A stretch of 29,345 bases of DNA from Caryophanales bacterium UBA5026. GTDB lineage: Bacteria; Bacillota_I; Bacilli_A; RF39; UBA660. The first letter of the stretch is position 1; each line of letters begins with the position of its first letter. The position numbers were made by a program, and so were the translations under genes. The stretch is taken from the NCBI GenBank assembly GCA_002416285.1, contig DICM01000023.1, positions 26,667 through 56,011 on the forward strand. The letters run 5' to 3'. Below are positions 1 to 7,984 of the stretch, in pieces. Under the pieces are notes generated by a model. That model was not told the origin of the DNA. It worked only from the letters and a program-made list of their open reading frames with translations, and did no database searches.

Positions 1-720
1 AACAGCAAACGTCAATTTATCAGATTTATCGCTTGGAGGAAATAGTGCTGTTTCCAATTGCCCATATAAAGGCTATATGGATGATTTTGCAATCTACAAT
101 TATGCTAAATATACAGAGAATTTTACTCCAGCAACAGAGTCACAATTGCATGAAACAGTTCCTCTTCCTCCTGTAGGAAATGAACAACTCGCGAAAGATA
201 TAATATCAAATACATATTTTACTAATTTAGGCAATACCGAAATAATAGGAACCTCTGAACAGAAAAAATTTGGTAAAGCTAGTCTATATTTCCCTGGAAC
301 AAGTGGACAGAGAATTAATAAAAATGGATTAACAGACTTAAACTTTGGAACTAAGGATTTTACGATAGCTCTTTGGGTATATCCAGAAACACAAACCTTC
401 TTGTATCCTATGTTATTTAGTTATGAAACAGATAATAATAACCTTCGCTTAGCACTTGCTGATAATCAAAGCAGTGGTAATATCGCACTGATTTGGGATA
501 CAACTCGTATAATTAATACCGGAAAGAAGTATAAGCCCAATACATGGGCACACTACGCGGTAGTAAGAAAAGATGGAATTTTTACGATATATGAGAATGG
601 AATCAGCATCGGATCGACATCTGCCTATAAAACAGCAAACGTCAATTTATCAAATTTATCGCTTGGAGGAAATAGTTCTGTTTCCAATTGCCCATATAAA
701 GGCTATATGGATGACTTTGT
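1..720 (+). repeat. Direct DNA repeat with 630-base offset inside the LamG gene
   Basis: Bases 1-90 and 631-720 match at nearly every position, including 'aacagcaaacgtcaatttat', with only a few substitutions. The 630-base offset is 210 codons, one LamG module. More copies probably lie to the left of the window. Confidence 0.9.
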
Positions 721-784
721 GATTTATAACAAAGCAATCTATGATAATAATTTCAATCCACCTAATTCAGCTGTAGGAAACTGA
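1..784 (+). CDS. LamG-like (concanavalin A-like) repeat surface protein, 3' part
   Basis: The reading frame is open from base 2 to the TGA at 782-784, so the gene enters from the left edge and only its last 260 codons are here. The visible part is the end of one module, then a full module of about 210 residues with features of the LamG/jelly-roll lectin fold: a hydrophobic 'DFTIALWVYP' strand, 'WAHYAVVRKDG', and a closing 'GYMDDFVIYNKAIY'. The two copies of the closing segment are almost identical in DNA (1-90 and 631-720), which shows recent tandem duplication. No sortase motif or C-terminal membrane anchor is seen. Known LamG-like domains bind glycans or act as adhesion modules; that role here is inference. 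The N-terminus, and so any signal peptide or pilin leader, is outside the window. A terminator hairpin follows at 896. Confidence 0.8.
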   Translation, partial: TANVNLSDLSLGGNSAVSNCPYKGYMDDFAIYNYAKYTENFTPATESQLHETVPLPPVGNEQLAKDIISNTYFTNLGNTEIIGTSEQKKFGKASLYFPGTSGQRINKNGLTDLNFGTKDFTIALWVYPETQTFLYPMLFSYETDNNNLRLALADNQSSGNIALIWDTTRIINTGKKYKPNTWAHYAVVRKDGIFTIYENGISIGSTSAYKTANVNLSNLSLGGNSSVSNCPYKGYMDDFVIYNKAIYDNNFNPPNSAVGN

Positions 785-895
785 TAAATCCAGCTAGTTA
801 ATAAAAAAACCAATATTTTATTATGTGCAAAAGAACTATTATTTTTATAGTTCTAAACTTTTAATGATTAAATACATTTTTTTATAACACCGATT

Positions 896-924
896 AAAAC
901 CTCTCTTACTAGAGGTTTTTTTTC
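896..924 (+). terminator. Intrinsic terminator after the LamG gene
   Basis: The stem is AAAACCTCT (896-904) with AGAGGTTTT (911-919), a 6-base loop and a long T run. A weaker hairpin (AGAACTAT at 832-839 with ATAGTTCT at 847-854) precedes it. It lies just past the stop of the minus-strand gene and may serve that side weakly too. Confidence 0.8.
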
Positions 925-926
925 TT

Positions 927-1307
927 TTATCCAAAAGCTAATTCAGTTTCAATATTGACATCTTTAATAACCGCATATAAAAAGCATAAGGAAGCACATA
1001 AAGCTAAGACTGATCCAATGAATTCAATATATATTAATTGTTTTTTTTCCTCACTATCAGATTCTTTTAATTCTTGAAGTTCTTTATAGTTGCTATAAGT
1101 GAAATAAATACAAATCAATGTCACAATAGTAAAAACAATAATATTGATTTGCCGATACTTTCTCTTACTTTCTTCACTCCCTGTATATATGTAATTTCTT
1201 TCTATTGTATTGGCATAATAACTAAGTCCAATAACAACTAAATAAACTACCCAAATAAACTCCTCTATTCTTAATTGTTCTAATAACTCTACGTTTTCCT
1301 CTTCCAT
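927..1307 (-). CDS. Hypothetical three-helix membrane protein
   Basis: This 126-residue protein is not recognised. It has an acidic N-terminus (MEEENVELLEQ), three hydrophobic segments at about residues 17-33, 54-71 and 92-114, and charged linkers between them, the second rich in Glu/Lys/Ser. Three transmembrane helices are likely. There is no clear Shine-Dalgarno sequence before the ATG; a TATAGT about 12 bases upstream could be a -10 giving an almost leaderless message, but that is speculative. It stands alone on the minus strand between two plus-strand surface protein genes. No other frame here is comparably open, and the hydrophobic periodicity supports a real gene. Confidence 0.6.
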   Translation of the reverse strand: MEEENVELLEQLRIEEFIWVVYLVVIGLSYYANTIERNYIYTGSEESKRKYRQINIIVFTIVTLICIYFTYSNYKELQELKESDSEEKKQLIYIEFIGSVLALCASLCFLYAVIKDVNIETELAFG

Positions 1308-1457
1308 ATTAGTAAACTATATTCTTATTGGACAAAAAGAGACTAATAAAACTTAGAAATATATAATACGACAAGTAGTTATAAGTGTAAAATTATTATA
1401 AAAATTTGCTTATTCGACATAATTCTCGTGGTTTCATGTTCGTGCCTTTCCATTTTG

Positions 1458-1466
1458 TGATACAAT
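1458..1466 (+). promoter_or_regulatory. Extended -10 promoter of the first prepilin-like gene
   Basis: TGaTACAAT matches the extended -10 form TGnTATAAT. No good -35 is visible 17 bases upstream. It would give a leader of about 50 bases to the ATG at 1522. Confidence 0.55.
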
Positions 1467-1521
1467 TTAGGTAGCGTAATGACAATAATAAACTTTCAAT
1501 GATAGTGAGGGATTGGTTTTT

Positions 1522-3972
1522 ATGATATGGATAAAATTGTTGAATAGAAAAAGCAATAAGGATGCAAATGGTAAAAAAAACGGATTTACTTTAGTTGAAT
1601 TATTGGCTGTTTTGATTATTATATCAGTACTATCACTTATTATCACACCACTCATTTTGAATCAAATTGAGAATGCAAAAAAGAATTTATTTATAGCTAG
1701 TGCGAAAAATACCTTAGACGCTGCTACCCAATATGTAAGTAAAGGAAACTATATTGCAAAAGACGGATTAAGTATCAAAGAATTAGAAATAAAAAATAAA
1801 GAGACAGTTTCCGGACTTGTTTTCTTTAATACAAAAGAAGAATATTTATTACGTAATTTTAGCGATGGAACTTATTGTGCAAGTGGTGTTAAGAATCAAC
1901 TTATCGTATGGAAATCTACAAATTGTGGTGATTCTACTGATTTGGGTGCAAAACTTACTTTGTCTATAAAAGAAGTAACAACAAAAAGTATCACTGTTTC
2001 AGCTCAAGCTGAGGATGAGATTGGAATTATTGGATATTCCTATTGTATTGAAAATTGTGAACTATCTTCCAATTGGCATGATAGTACTCAAACGGAATAT
2101 AAATTTGATAACTTAAAATCAAGTAAAAGATATTCTATTTATGTGCGTGTTACAAATCGTATTGATCATGTCACGGAAAAATCAATCGAAGGGTTAACTT
2201 CAGCATTACCAACGGCTACATATCGTGTGAGTCCAAGTGGTTGGGCAAGGGAAAAAATAGTAACAATTAACTATCCAGATAATGTCGAGAACTATTTGAT
2301 TGTGCATAGTGGAACTGCAAAAATAGACGGTGTTATTGTACCTTTGGGAGAAAAAAGATTTGTAAACGAAAATAAAGTAGAAATAACCTTTGAGACGAAT
2401 GGGACAATTGAAGCGATTACCAGTGATGGATATAATGAAGTCAGTCCCTCTACTTTAACAGTCAGTCAAATTGATATCAAACCTCCTGAAAATGTTGGCG
2501 TTAGAGAAGGAATGATTACTAGTAAAAGTATTCAGGCAATTGCCACCGGTATCGACAGAGATTCTGGAATAAAAAAATATGAATTTAGTATTAATGATGG
2601 AGAATGGATTGATAATGGATCTGGTAATACCTACACTTTTGATAACTTAAAAACTGGTAACTATACAATCAAGGTAAGAGTGACTGATAATGTCGATTTA
2701 CAGTCAGAAGGAAGTTCTGTTATTAGTACAGTTTCAATTGTATCACCGACATATAGTGTAAATCCAAGTGGCTGGGTAAAGAGTAAAACAGTTACTGTTA
2801 ATTATGAAAATGGATATACAAATCAATTTAGAGTATTATCTGGAACAGCAGTTTATAAAGGAAATGCTGTGAATAATAATACATGGATCACGATAAGTGG
2901 AAATAGTGCTGATGTGGTATTTAATAGTAATGGAACAATTGAGGCGAGAAGTACGGATGGAATCAATACTGTAATCTCTTCGGCTTTGACAATTAGTCAA
3001 ATTGATAATACTGCCCCAGTAATTAATAGTTCCCAAATACGTTCTTCTGTTAGCGGATATAATGCAGTGACAACAATTATTGATTCAAATGTAGTTGATA
3101 ATTCTGGTGCGACTATACAAATGTATATTAGCAATAGTGGATATGAAGTAAATGGTATATGGGAAAACTACAGTTCTAGTAAAGCATGGAATGTTGGTGG
3201 AACCTTAGATGGTGGGACTAGAACAGTTTATATAACCTTTAAAGATCTATCTGGAAATAAAATAAATCGAACATTGAACTATAATGTTTATAAAGAATGC
3301 AGTGGAAATACATCTATATCTTATGGAGGCTGGGGAAGTTGTAACAAATCCTGTGGTGGTGGAACTCAGACTAGAAGTGTTATAACAAAGGATAATGCAA
3401 CTGGAAAAGTATGTAGTACAACTGCTCAAAATCAAAGTTGTAATACTCAAGGTTGTACTTTATATAGATATCGTACGAAAAGCGATGTTACAAAAATATA
3501 TAGTACGAGAAATCCAGATGTTGTTACAATGTATGGAGCAACAGCATCTGCGTGCTTTTGTATGGGTATGGCTGGTAACGGAAACGTGGATCCGGGAAGT
3601 ACAAACACAGTTTTAAAGGGATATTTAACACTGGGGGTTTTAGGAGGAGAAGAAGGTGCTACTGTATATGGTTATAAAAAGCAACCAACATGTTATCCAA
3701 AAACATATAAATATTGTATTGCAAACTCTTGTAGAACATATAATTATGATTTAGTCTGTCCTTCATCAAAATATAATTCATGTAAGGATAATGAGGAGTA
3801 TGCACTTCTTCCTTCAAATCCGTCTGCTGGGGCAAAATGTATAAAAACAACCTACAGCTGTCCAGCGGGAACTAGTTTAGTAGGTAGTACCTGTTATAGT
3901 GAATGGAGTGCTTGGAGCTATACTTATGTTGCGCCAAGTGCTACCGTAGAAGTAGAAACAAAACAAGCGTAA
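1522..3972 (+). CDS. Prepilin-like surface protein with Ig/Fn3-like repeats and a TSP1-like motif
   Basis: The protein has 816 residues. ATG 1522 is chosen over an upstream TTG (1513) because the GTGAGG ribosome site at 1505-1510 is 11 bases from it and only 2 from the TTG. A 21-residue leader ends in KKNG, followed by FTLVELLAV and a long hydrophobic helix: a class III (type IV pilin/pseudopilin) signal with Glu at +5. The ectodomain has two related units of about 180 residues, each with an Fn3-like part ('YTFDNLK', 'YTIKVRVTD') and a part beginning 'TYSVNPSGW' and ending 'SQID'. Near residues 600-650, 'GGWGSCNKSCGGGTQTR' plus later cysteines resembles a thrombospondin type-1 repeat (W604, C607, C611). 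A Cys-rich tail ends with 'SEWSAWS'. By family this should be processed by a prepilin peptidase and exposed on the surface; adhesion is inference. A strong terminator follows. Confidence 0.8.
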   Translation: MIWIKLLNRKSNKDANGKKNGFTLVELLAVLIIISVLSLIITPLILNQIENAKKNLFIASAKNTLDAATQYVSKGNYIAKDGLSIKELEIKNKETVSGLVFFNTKEEYLLRNFSDGTYCASGVKNQLIVWKSTNCGDSTDLGAKLTLSIKEVTTKSITVSAQAEDEIGIIGYSYCIENCELSSNWHDSTQTEYKFDNLKSSKRYSIYVRVTNRIDHVTEKSIEGLTSALPTATYRVSPSGWAREKIVTINYPDNVENYLIVHSGTAKIDGVIVPLGEKRFVNENKVEITFETNGTIEAITSDGYNEVSPSTLTVSQIDIKPPENVGVREGMITSKSIQAIATGIDRDSGIKKYEFSINDGEWIDNGSGNTYTFDNLKTGNYTIKVRVTDNVDLQSEGSSVISTVSIVSPTYSVNPSGWVKSKTVTVNYENGYTNQFRVLSGTAVYKGNAVNNNTWITISGNSADVVFNSNGTIEARSTDGINTVISSALTISQIDNTAPVINSSQIRSSVSGYNAVTTIIDSNVVDNSGATIQMYISNSGYEVNGIWENYSSSKAWNVGGTLDGGTRTVYITFKDLSGNKINRTLNYNVYKECSGNTSISYGGWGSCNKSCGGGTQTRSVITKDNATGKVCSTTAQNQSCNTQGCTLYRYRTKSDVTKIYSTRNPDVVTMYGATASACFCMGMAGNGNVDPGSTNTVLKGYLTLGVLGGEEGATVYGYKKQPTCYPKTYKYCIANSCRTYNYDLVCPSSKYNSCKDNEEYALLPSNPSAGAKCIKTTYSCPAGTSLVGSTCYSEWSAWSYTYVAPSATVEVETKQA

Positions 3973-3995
3973 AGAGTCTAAGAAGACTCTTTTTT
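3971..3995 (+). terminator. Intrinsic terminator after the first prepilin-like gene
   Basis: AAAGAGTCT (3971-3979) pairs with AGACTCTTT (3984-3992), followed by Ts. The stem begins inside the stop codon. Confidence 0.85.
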
Positions 3996-4034
3996 AATAG
4001 TTATAAACTTATAATTATTGATTTGTAAAAAATG

Positions 4035-4063
4035 TTGAAAAAAGGCGAAATAAGTGTTATATT
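4035..4063 (+). promoter_or_regulatory. Sigma-A promoter of the propeller prepilin gene
   Basis: TTGAAA (4035-4040), a 17-base spacer, and TATATT (4058-4063) preceded by TGT (extended -10). An inverted repeat, TGTTAT (4055-4060) and ATAACA (4068-4073), overlaps the -10 and the expected start point. Confidence 0.75.
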
Positions 4064-4092
4064 GAACATAACAAGGATAAAGGAGATTGTAT

Positions 4093-5793
4093 ATGAAAAA
4101 ACATGGTTTTACACTTATCGAACTATTAGCGGTAATTGTCATACTAGCAATCATCGCGCTTATAGCAACGCCAATGATTCTCGGTGTGATTGACAGCGCC
4201 AAGAAAGGAGCATTTGAGTCAAGTGGTTATGGAATTGTGGAGTCTGCAGAGCAGGCATATATGCAAACACAAATGACCATGGAACGTCCGACACTAACCA
4301 AATATCAATACGAAAACGGTAATCAAATTAAAATGCAAGGCAACATCGATTTAAATTATAAAGGAAGTAAACCAACAAGTGGAACAGTAACGATCAACGA
4401 ATCAGGTAAGGTAGCATTAGCGATTTATAACGGAGTATATTGTGCAAAAAAGGATTTTAATGATACAAAAATAAGTTTAACAAAAACTTCAAAAGAAGAA
4501 TGTACAGAAAGTTCCTCTATTACATTTGTAAAAAATTATGGAGGAAATCACGATGATTATTTTAATAGTGTCATTTCAGTGAGTGATGGATATGTTGCAG
4601 CCGGCTATAGCGATTCAAACAATGGAGATTTAGCTGGTTTAAATAAAGGTAATTATGATGCAATTATTGTCAAATATGATTTAAGTGGAAATGTTGTATG
4701 GAAGAAAAATTATGGTGGAAGCGAGTTTGATTATTTTAAAAGCGTCATTTCAGTGAGCGATGGATATATTGCGGTAGGTTACAGTGAATCAGCAGATGAA
4801 GATTTAGTTGGATTAAATAAAGGAGATATCGATGCAATTATTATCAAATATGACTTAAGCGGAAATGTTGTATGGAAGAAAAATTATGGTGGAAGCGGTT
4901 CAGATGGATATTGGAATGTAATTTCAGTGAATGATGGATATATTGTAGCAGGCTATAGTAATTCAACCGATGGGGATCTAACAGCCCTAAATAAAGGAGA
5001 TTACGATGCAATCACTGTCAAATATGACTTAAGTGGAAATCTTGTATGGAAGAAAAATTATGGGGGAAGTAGTTCAGATGGATATTCTAATATAATCTTA
5101 GTCAATGATGGATATATCACAATAGGTAGTAGTGATTCTTTAGATGGAGATTTAGCAGGTCTAAATAAAGGAAGTGAAGATGCAATTATTGTCAAATATG
5201 ATTTAAGTGGTAATATTGTATGGAGAAAAAATTACGGTGGAAGTAATGGTGAGTTATTTAACAGTGTGTCTCAAGGAAGTGATGGATATATTGTAGTGGG
5301 CTATAGTAATTCTACTGATGGGGATTTAACTGGTCTAAATAAAGGAAGAGAGGATGCAATTGTCGTTAAATACGATCTAAACGGAAATATTGTATGGAAG
5401 AAGAACTTTGGACAAAGTAACAGTTATAATGCTTTTAACAGTGTAATTTCGGTGAGTGATGGATATGTTACAGTAGGATCGAGCGAGTCAGCTGGAGCAA
5501 ATCCGACAAGTAATTCTGGCGAAAGTGATGAAATCATAGCTAAATTTATGGTTGATATCAGTGACCCTACTGAGTATAGTGCAATCGTTGTCAAATATGA
5601 TTTGAATGGAAATATTGTATGGCAGAAGGATTTCGGAGGAAGTAATGGAGAAAACTTTAACGATATAATAGATATAAATGATGGATTTATTGTCGTTGGA
5701 GATAGTAGCTCATCGGATGGATATTTAACAGGTTTAAATAATGGATCAACTGATGCAATTATCATTAAATATGACAGCACTGGGAATTTTTAA
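4093..5793 (+). CDS. Prepilin-like protein with a predicted seven-bladed beta-propeller
   Basis: The protein has 566 residues. ATG 4093 lies 6 bases after AGGAGA (4081-4086); the TTG at 4087 is too close to it. A very short leader, MKKHG, precedes FTLIELLAVIVILAIIALIA, a class III prepilin signal with Glu at +5. Residues 30-146 resemble the usual pilin body, with a Cys pair. From residue 147 there are seven repeats of about 58 residues, with consensus features 'KNYGGS', 'DGYIVAGYS', 'DGDL.GLNKG', 'DAIIVKYD' and 'SGNVVW'. Starts at 4531, 4705, 4879, 5053, 5227 and 5401 are exactly 174 bases apart; unit 6 carries a 17-residue insertion, so unit 7 starts at 5626. The repeats resemble SBBP-type propeller repeats, and seven units would close a seven-bladed propeller (inference). 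No machinery genes are near. The target of this presumed tip or surface head is unknown. Confidence 0.8.
   Translation: MKKHGFTLIELLAVIVILAIIALIATPMILGVIDSAKKGAFESSGYGIVESAEQAYMQTQMTMERPTLTKYQYENGNQIKMQGNIDLNYKGSKPTSGTVTINESGKVALAIYNGVYCAKKDFNDTKISLTKTSKEECTESSSITFVKNYGGNHDDYFNSVISVSDGYVAAGYSDSNNGDLAGLNKGNYDAIIVKYDLSGNVVWKKNYGGSEFDYFKSVISVSDGYIAVGYSESADEDLVGLNKGDIDAIIIKYDLSGNVVWKKNYGGSGSDGYWNVISVNDGYIVAGYSNSTDGDLTALNKGDYDAITVKYDLSGNLVWKKNYGGSSSDGYSNIILVNDGYITIGSSDSLDGDLAGLNKGSEDAIIVKYDLSGNIVWRKNYGGSNGELFNSVSQGSDGYIVVGYSNSTDGDLTGLNKGREDAIVVKYDLNGNIVWKKNFGQSNSYNAFNSVISVSDGYVTVGSSESAGANPTSNSGESDEIIAKFMVDISDPTEYSAIVVKYDLNGNIVWQKDFGGSNGENFNDIIDINDGFIVVGDSSSSDGYLTGLNNGSTDAIIIKYDSTGNF
4531..5793 (+). 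repeat. Seven coding tandem repeats of 174 bases
   Basis: Five successive intervals are exactly 174 bases and the sixth is 225. Blocks such as 'gtatggaagaaaaattatgg' recur nearly unchanged, so the array could gain or lose blades by recombination or slippage. Confidence 0.9.
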
Positions 5794-5825
5794 ATTGAAT
5801 TTTTTAAAACAGATTGAACAAATAT

Positions 5826-5852
5826 AAAGAGTCTAAAAAACTCTTTTATTTT
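5826..5852 (+). terminator. Intrinsic terminator after the propeller prepilin gene
   Basis: AAAGAGT (5826-5832) pairs with ACTCTTT (5840-5846), followed by a T-rich run. It resembles the hairpin at 3971. Confidence 0.75.
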
Positions 5853-5882
5853 TGTTATTCTCTTTATGAAAAACAAGATAAA

Positions 5883-5891
5883 TGTTATAAT
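5883..5891 (+). promoter_or_regulatory. Extended -10 promoter of ligA
   Basis: TGtTATAAT is a perfect extended -10. It lies inside the longer open frame, which shows that the upstream ATG (5866) is not the start. Confidence 0.7.
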
Positions 5892-5907
5892 AATAATGGT
5901 GAATAGT

Positions 5908-7905
5908 ATGGAACAAAACATAATAAAACGTATGCAAGAATTAATTACCATTATCAATGAAGCAGACTATAATTATCATACTTTGGATAATCCGACAATA
6001 ACAGATCAAGAATATGATAATTATTTAAGAGAGTTATTTAAATTAGAGGAAAAGCATCCTGAATTAAAACAAGAACATTCACCAACGTCTAGAGTTGGTG
6101 GAGAAATAATTGAAGGTTTTCATAAAATCAAGCATGAAGTTCCCATGATGAGTTTAAGTAATGTTTTTAATGAATCAGATATCATCTCTTTTGATGAACG
6201 AGTAAAAAAGGAATATTCCAATCCGAATTATGTCGTTGAATTAAAAATCGACGGGCTTTCTGTATCATTACTTTATGAAAAAGGAAAGCTTGTATGCGGT
6301 GCAACCAGAGGAGATGGAGTAACTGGTGAAGATATCACACACAATGTAAAAACAATCAAAAATATTCCTTTGATTTTGCCTGAACCACTTGATATTGAAG
6401 TTCGCGGTGAAATCTACATGAGTAAAGACTCTTTTGAGCAACTAAATGAATCAAGAAAAAGGAATAATCAAGAATTATTTGCAAATCCTAGAAATGCGGC
6501 CGCAGGAAGTATTCGACAGCTAGATTCTAAAATAGCAGCAAGTAGAAAATTGAGTAGTTTTATCTATCATTTACCAGATGCTCAAAAATATGGAATACAC
6601 ACACATATGGAATCTTTACGTTTCATGAAGAAATTAGGTTTTTCCGTAAATCCCAACATTAGGATTGTGAAAACTATACAAGAATTACTAGAGTATGTTG
6701 AAGAGTGGACAGAAAAACGAGATAGTCTTCCATATGAAATCGATGGAATTGTTATTAAATTAAATGATCTAGATGGACAAAAAAGATTAGGATTTACAGC
6801 GAAATATCCAAAATGGGCGACTGCTTATAAATTTCCAGCCCAACTTGTATTGACAAAGTTAAAGGATATTAAATTTACTGTTGGTAGAACAGGACAAGTG
6901 ACCCCGAATGCTATGCTTGAACCAGTGTTGGTAATGGGATCAACAATTAGTAAAACAACCCTTCATAATGAGGACTATGTAAAAGAGCGAGATATCAGAA
7001 TTGGAGATATCGTTGCAATCAAAAAAGCCGGCGATGTTATTCCCGAGGTCGTTCGAGTAGAAACTTCAAGAAGAACCGGAAATGAAATCCCTTTTCAGAT
7101 GGCAACTGTATGTCCAATCTGTGGAAGCACTCTTGTACGAAGAACAAATGAATCTGCATATTATTGCGTAAATGATAGTTGTGATAAGAAAAGAATTGAA
7201 GCACTAATTCATTTCGTTAGTAGAGATGCAATGTATATTGAAGGATTTGGTGATAGAATCATCGAGGATTTCTATAACATGGGATATTTAAAATATTTCT
7301 ATGATTTTTATGAATTGCATAGAAATAAAGAGGAATTGAAAGAATTAGAAGGATTTGGTGAGAAAAGTATTCAAAACTTAATCGATAGTATTGAAAAAAG
7401 TAAAGAAAACTCTTTAGAGAGACTACTTTTCGCACTAGGCATTCGCCATGTTGGCAAAAAGACAGCCAAAATATTAGCAGAGCATTATCGAACAATTGAA
7501 AAATTAATGGAAGTCTCTTACGAGGAACTCACTACAATTTGTGATATTGGAGGAATTATTGCAAAAAGCGTGGTTGAATATTTTTTGACGGAAGAAAACT
7601 GTACAGTAATTGAGCGATTAAAACAACAAGGACTAAATATGAATTATATAGGAGAAGAACGAATCATTGACACTGAATTTAACAACAAAACATTTGTTTT
7701 AACTGGAACACTAGAGCAACTAACCCGGGAAGAAGCCACATTGGAAATTGAAAAACGCGGTGGCAAAGTTACGAACAGTGTCACAAAAAAGACAACAGCA
7801 GTTATTGTTGGTTCTAACCCAGGTAGCAAATATGATAAAGCGGTAGAACTTGGTATTTTAATTATCCAAGAAAATGATTTTGTAGAAAAACTAAACAATA
7901 TGTAA
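5908..7905 (+). CDS. ligA: NAD-dependent DNA ligase LigA
   Basis: This enzyme seals nicks in duplex DNA during replication and repair using NAD+. The 665 residues match the family length (about 670). Domains in order: N-terminal Ia domain ('YHTLDNPTITDQEYD'); nucleotidyltransferase domain with catalytic Lys113 in ELKIDG; OB fold; a four-Cys zinc finger (C402, C405, C420, C425); helix-hairpin-helix repeats ('GFGEKS', 'LGIRHVGKKTAK'); and a C-terminal BRCT domain ('TFVLTGTLEQLTREEA'). The start at 5908 (MEQNIIKRM) is chosen because a GGTGA ribosome site precedes it and a TATAAT box occupies 5886-5891, ruling out the in-frame ATG at 5866. The leader would be only about 10 bases. It forms a single-gene unit here, without the pcrA neighbour often seen. 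Confidence 0.97.
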   Translation: MEQNIIKRMQELITIINEADYNYHTLDNPTITDQEYDNYLRELFKLEEKHPELKQEHSPTSRVGGEIIEGFHKIKHEVPMMSLSNVFNESDIISFDERVKKEYSNPNYVVELKIDGLSVSLLYEKGKLVCGATRGDGVTGEDITHNVKTIKNIPLILPEPLDIEVRGEIYMSKDSFEQLNESRKRNNQELFANPRNAAAGSIRQLDSKIAASRKLSSFIYHLPDAQKYGIHTHMESLRFMKKLGFSVNPNIRIVKTIQELLEYVEEWTEKRDSLPYEIDGIVIKLNDLDGQKRLGFTAKYPKWATAYKFPAQLVLTKLKDIKFTVGRTGQVTPNAMLEPVLVMGSTISKTTLHNEDYVKERDIRIGDIVAIKKAGDVIPEVVRVETSRRTGNEIPFQMATVCPICGSTLVRRTNESAYYCVNDSCDKKRIEALIHFVSRDAMYIEGFGDRIIEDFYNMGYLKYFYDFYELHRNKEELKELEGFGEKSIQNLIDSIEKSKENSLERLLFALGIRHVGKKTAKILAEHYRTIEKLMEVSYEELTTICDIGGIIAKSVVEYFLTEENCTVIERLKQQGLNMNYIGEERIIDTEFNNKTFVLTGTLEQLTREEATLEIEKRGGKVTNSVTKKTTAVIVGSNPGSKYDKAVELGILIIQENDFVEKLNNM

Positions 7906-7950
7906 AATTATGAAAAGCAGGGGAACACATACTCAAGAGTAACCTTGATA

Positions 7951-7959
7951 TGATATAAT
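7951..7959 (+). promoter_or_regulatory. Extended -10 promoter of pflB
   Basis: TGaTATAAT, with no convincing -35. The AGGAGG ribosome site lies at 7973-7978. I see no clear Rex or FNR operator. Confidence 0.6.
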
Positions 7960-7984
7960 ATGATAGCTTAGTAGGAGGTAATAC

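Noticed and set aside
1513..1524. TTG start for the first prepilin-like protein
   Set aside because: The GTGAGG ribosome site is only 2 bases from the TTG but 11 from ATG 1522, so the ATG is preferred.
5866..5907. Upstream in-frame ATG for ligA
   Set aside because: A perfect extended -10 box lies at 5883-5891, inside that extension, and the ribosome site fits ATG 5908.
7906..7984. Rex or FNR-type operator before pflB
   Set aside because: Only half-site-like TTGAT pieces are seen; there is no symmetric match, so no regulator is assigned.
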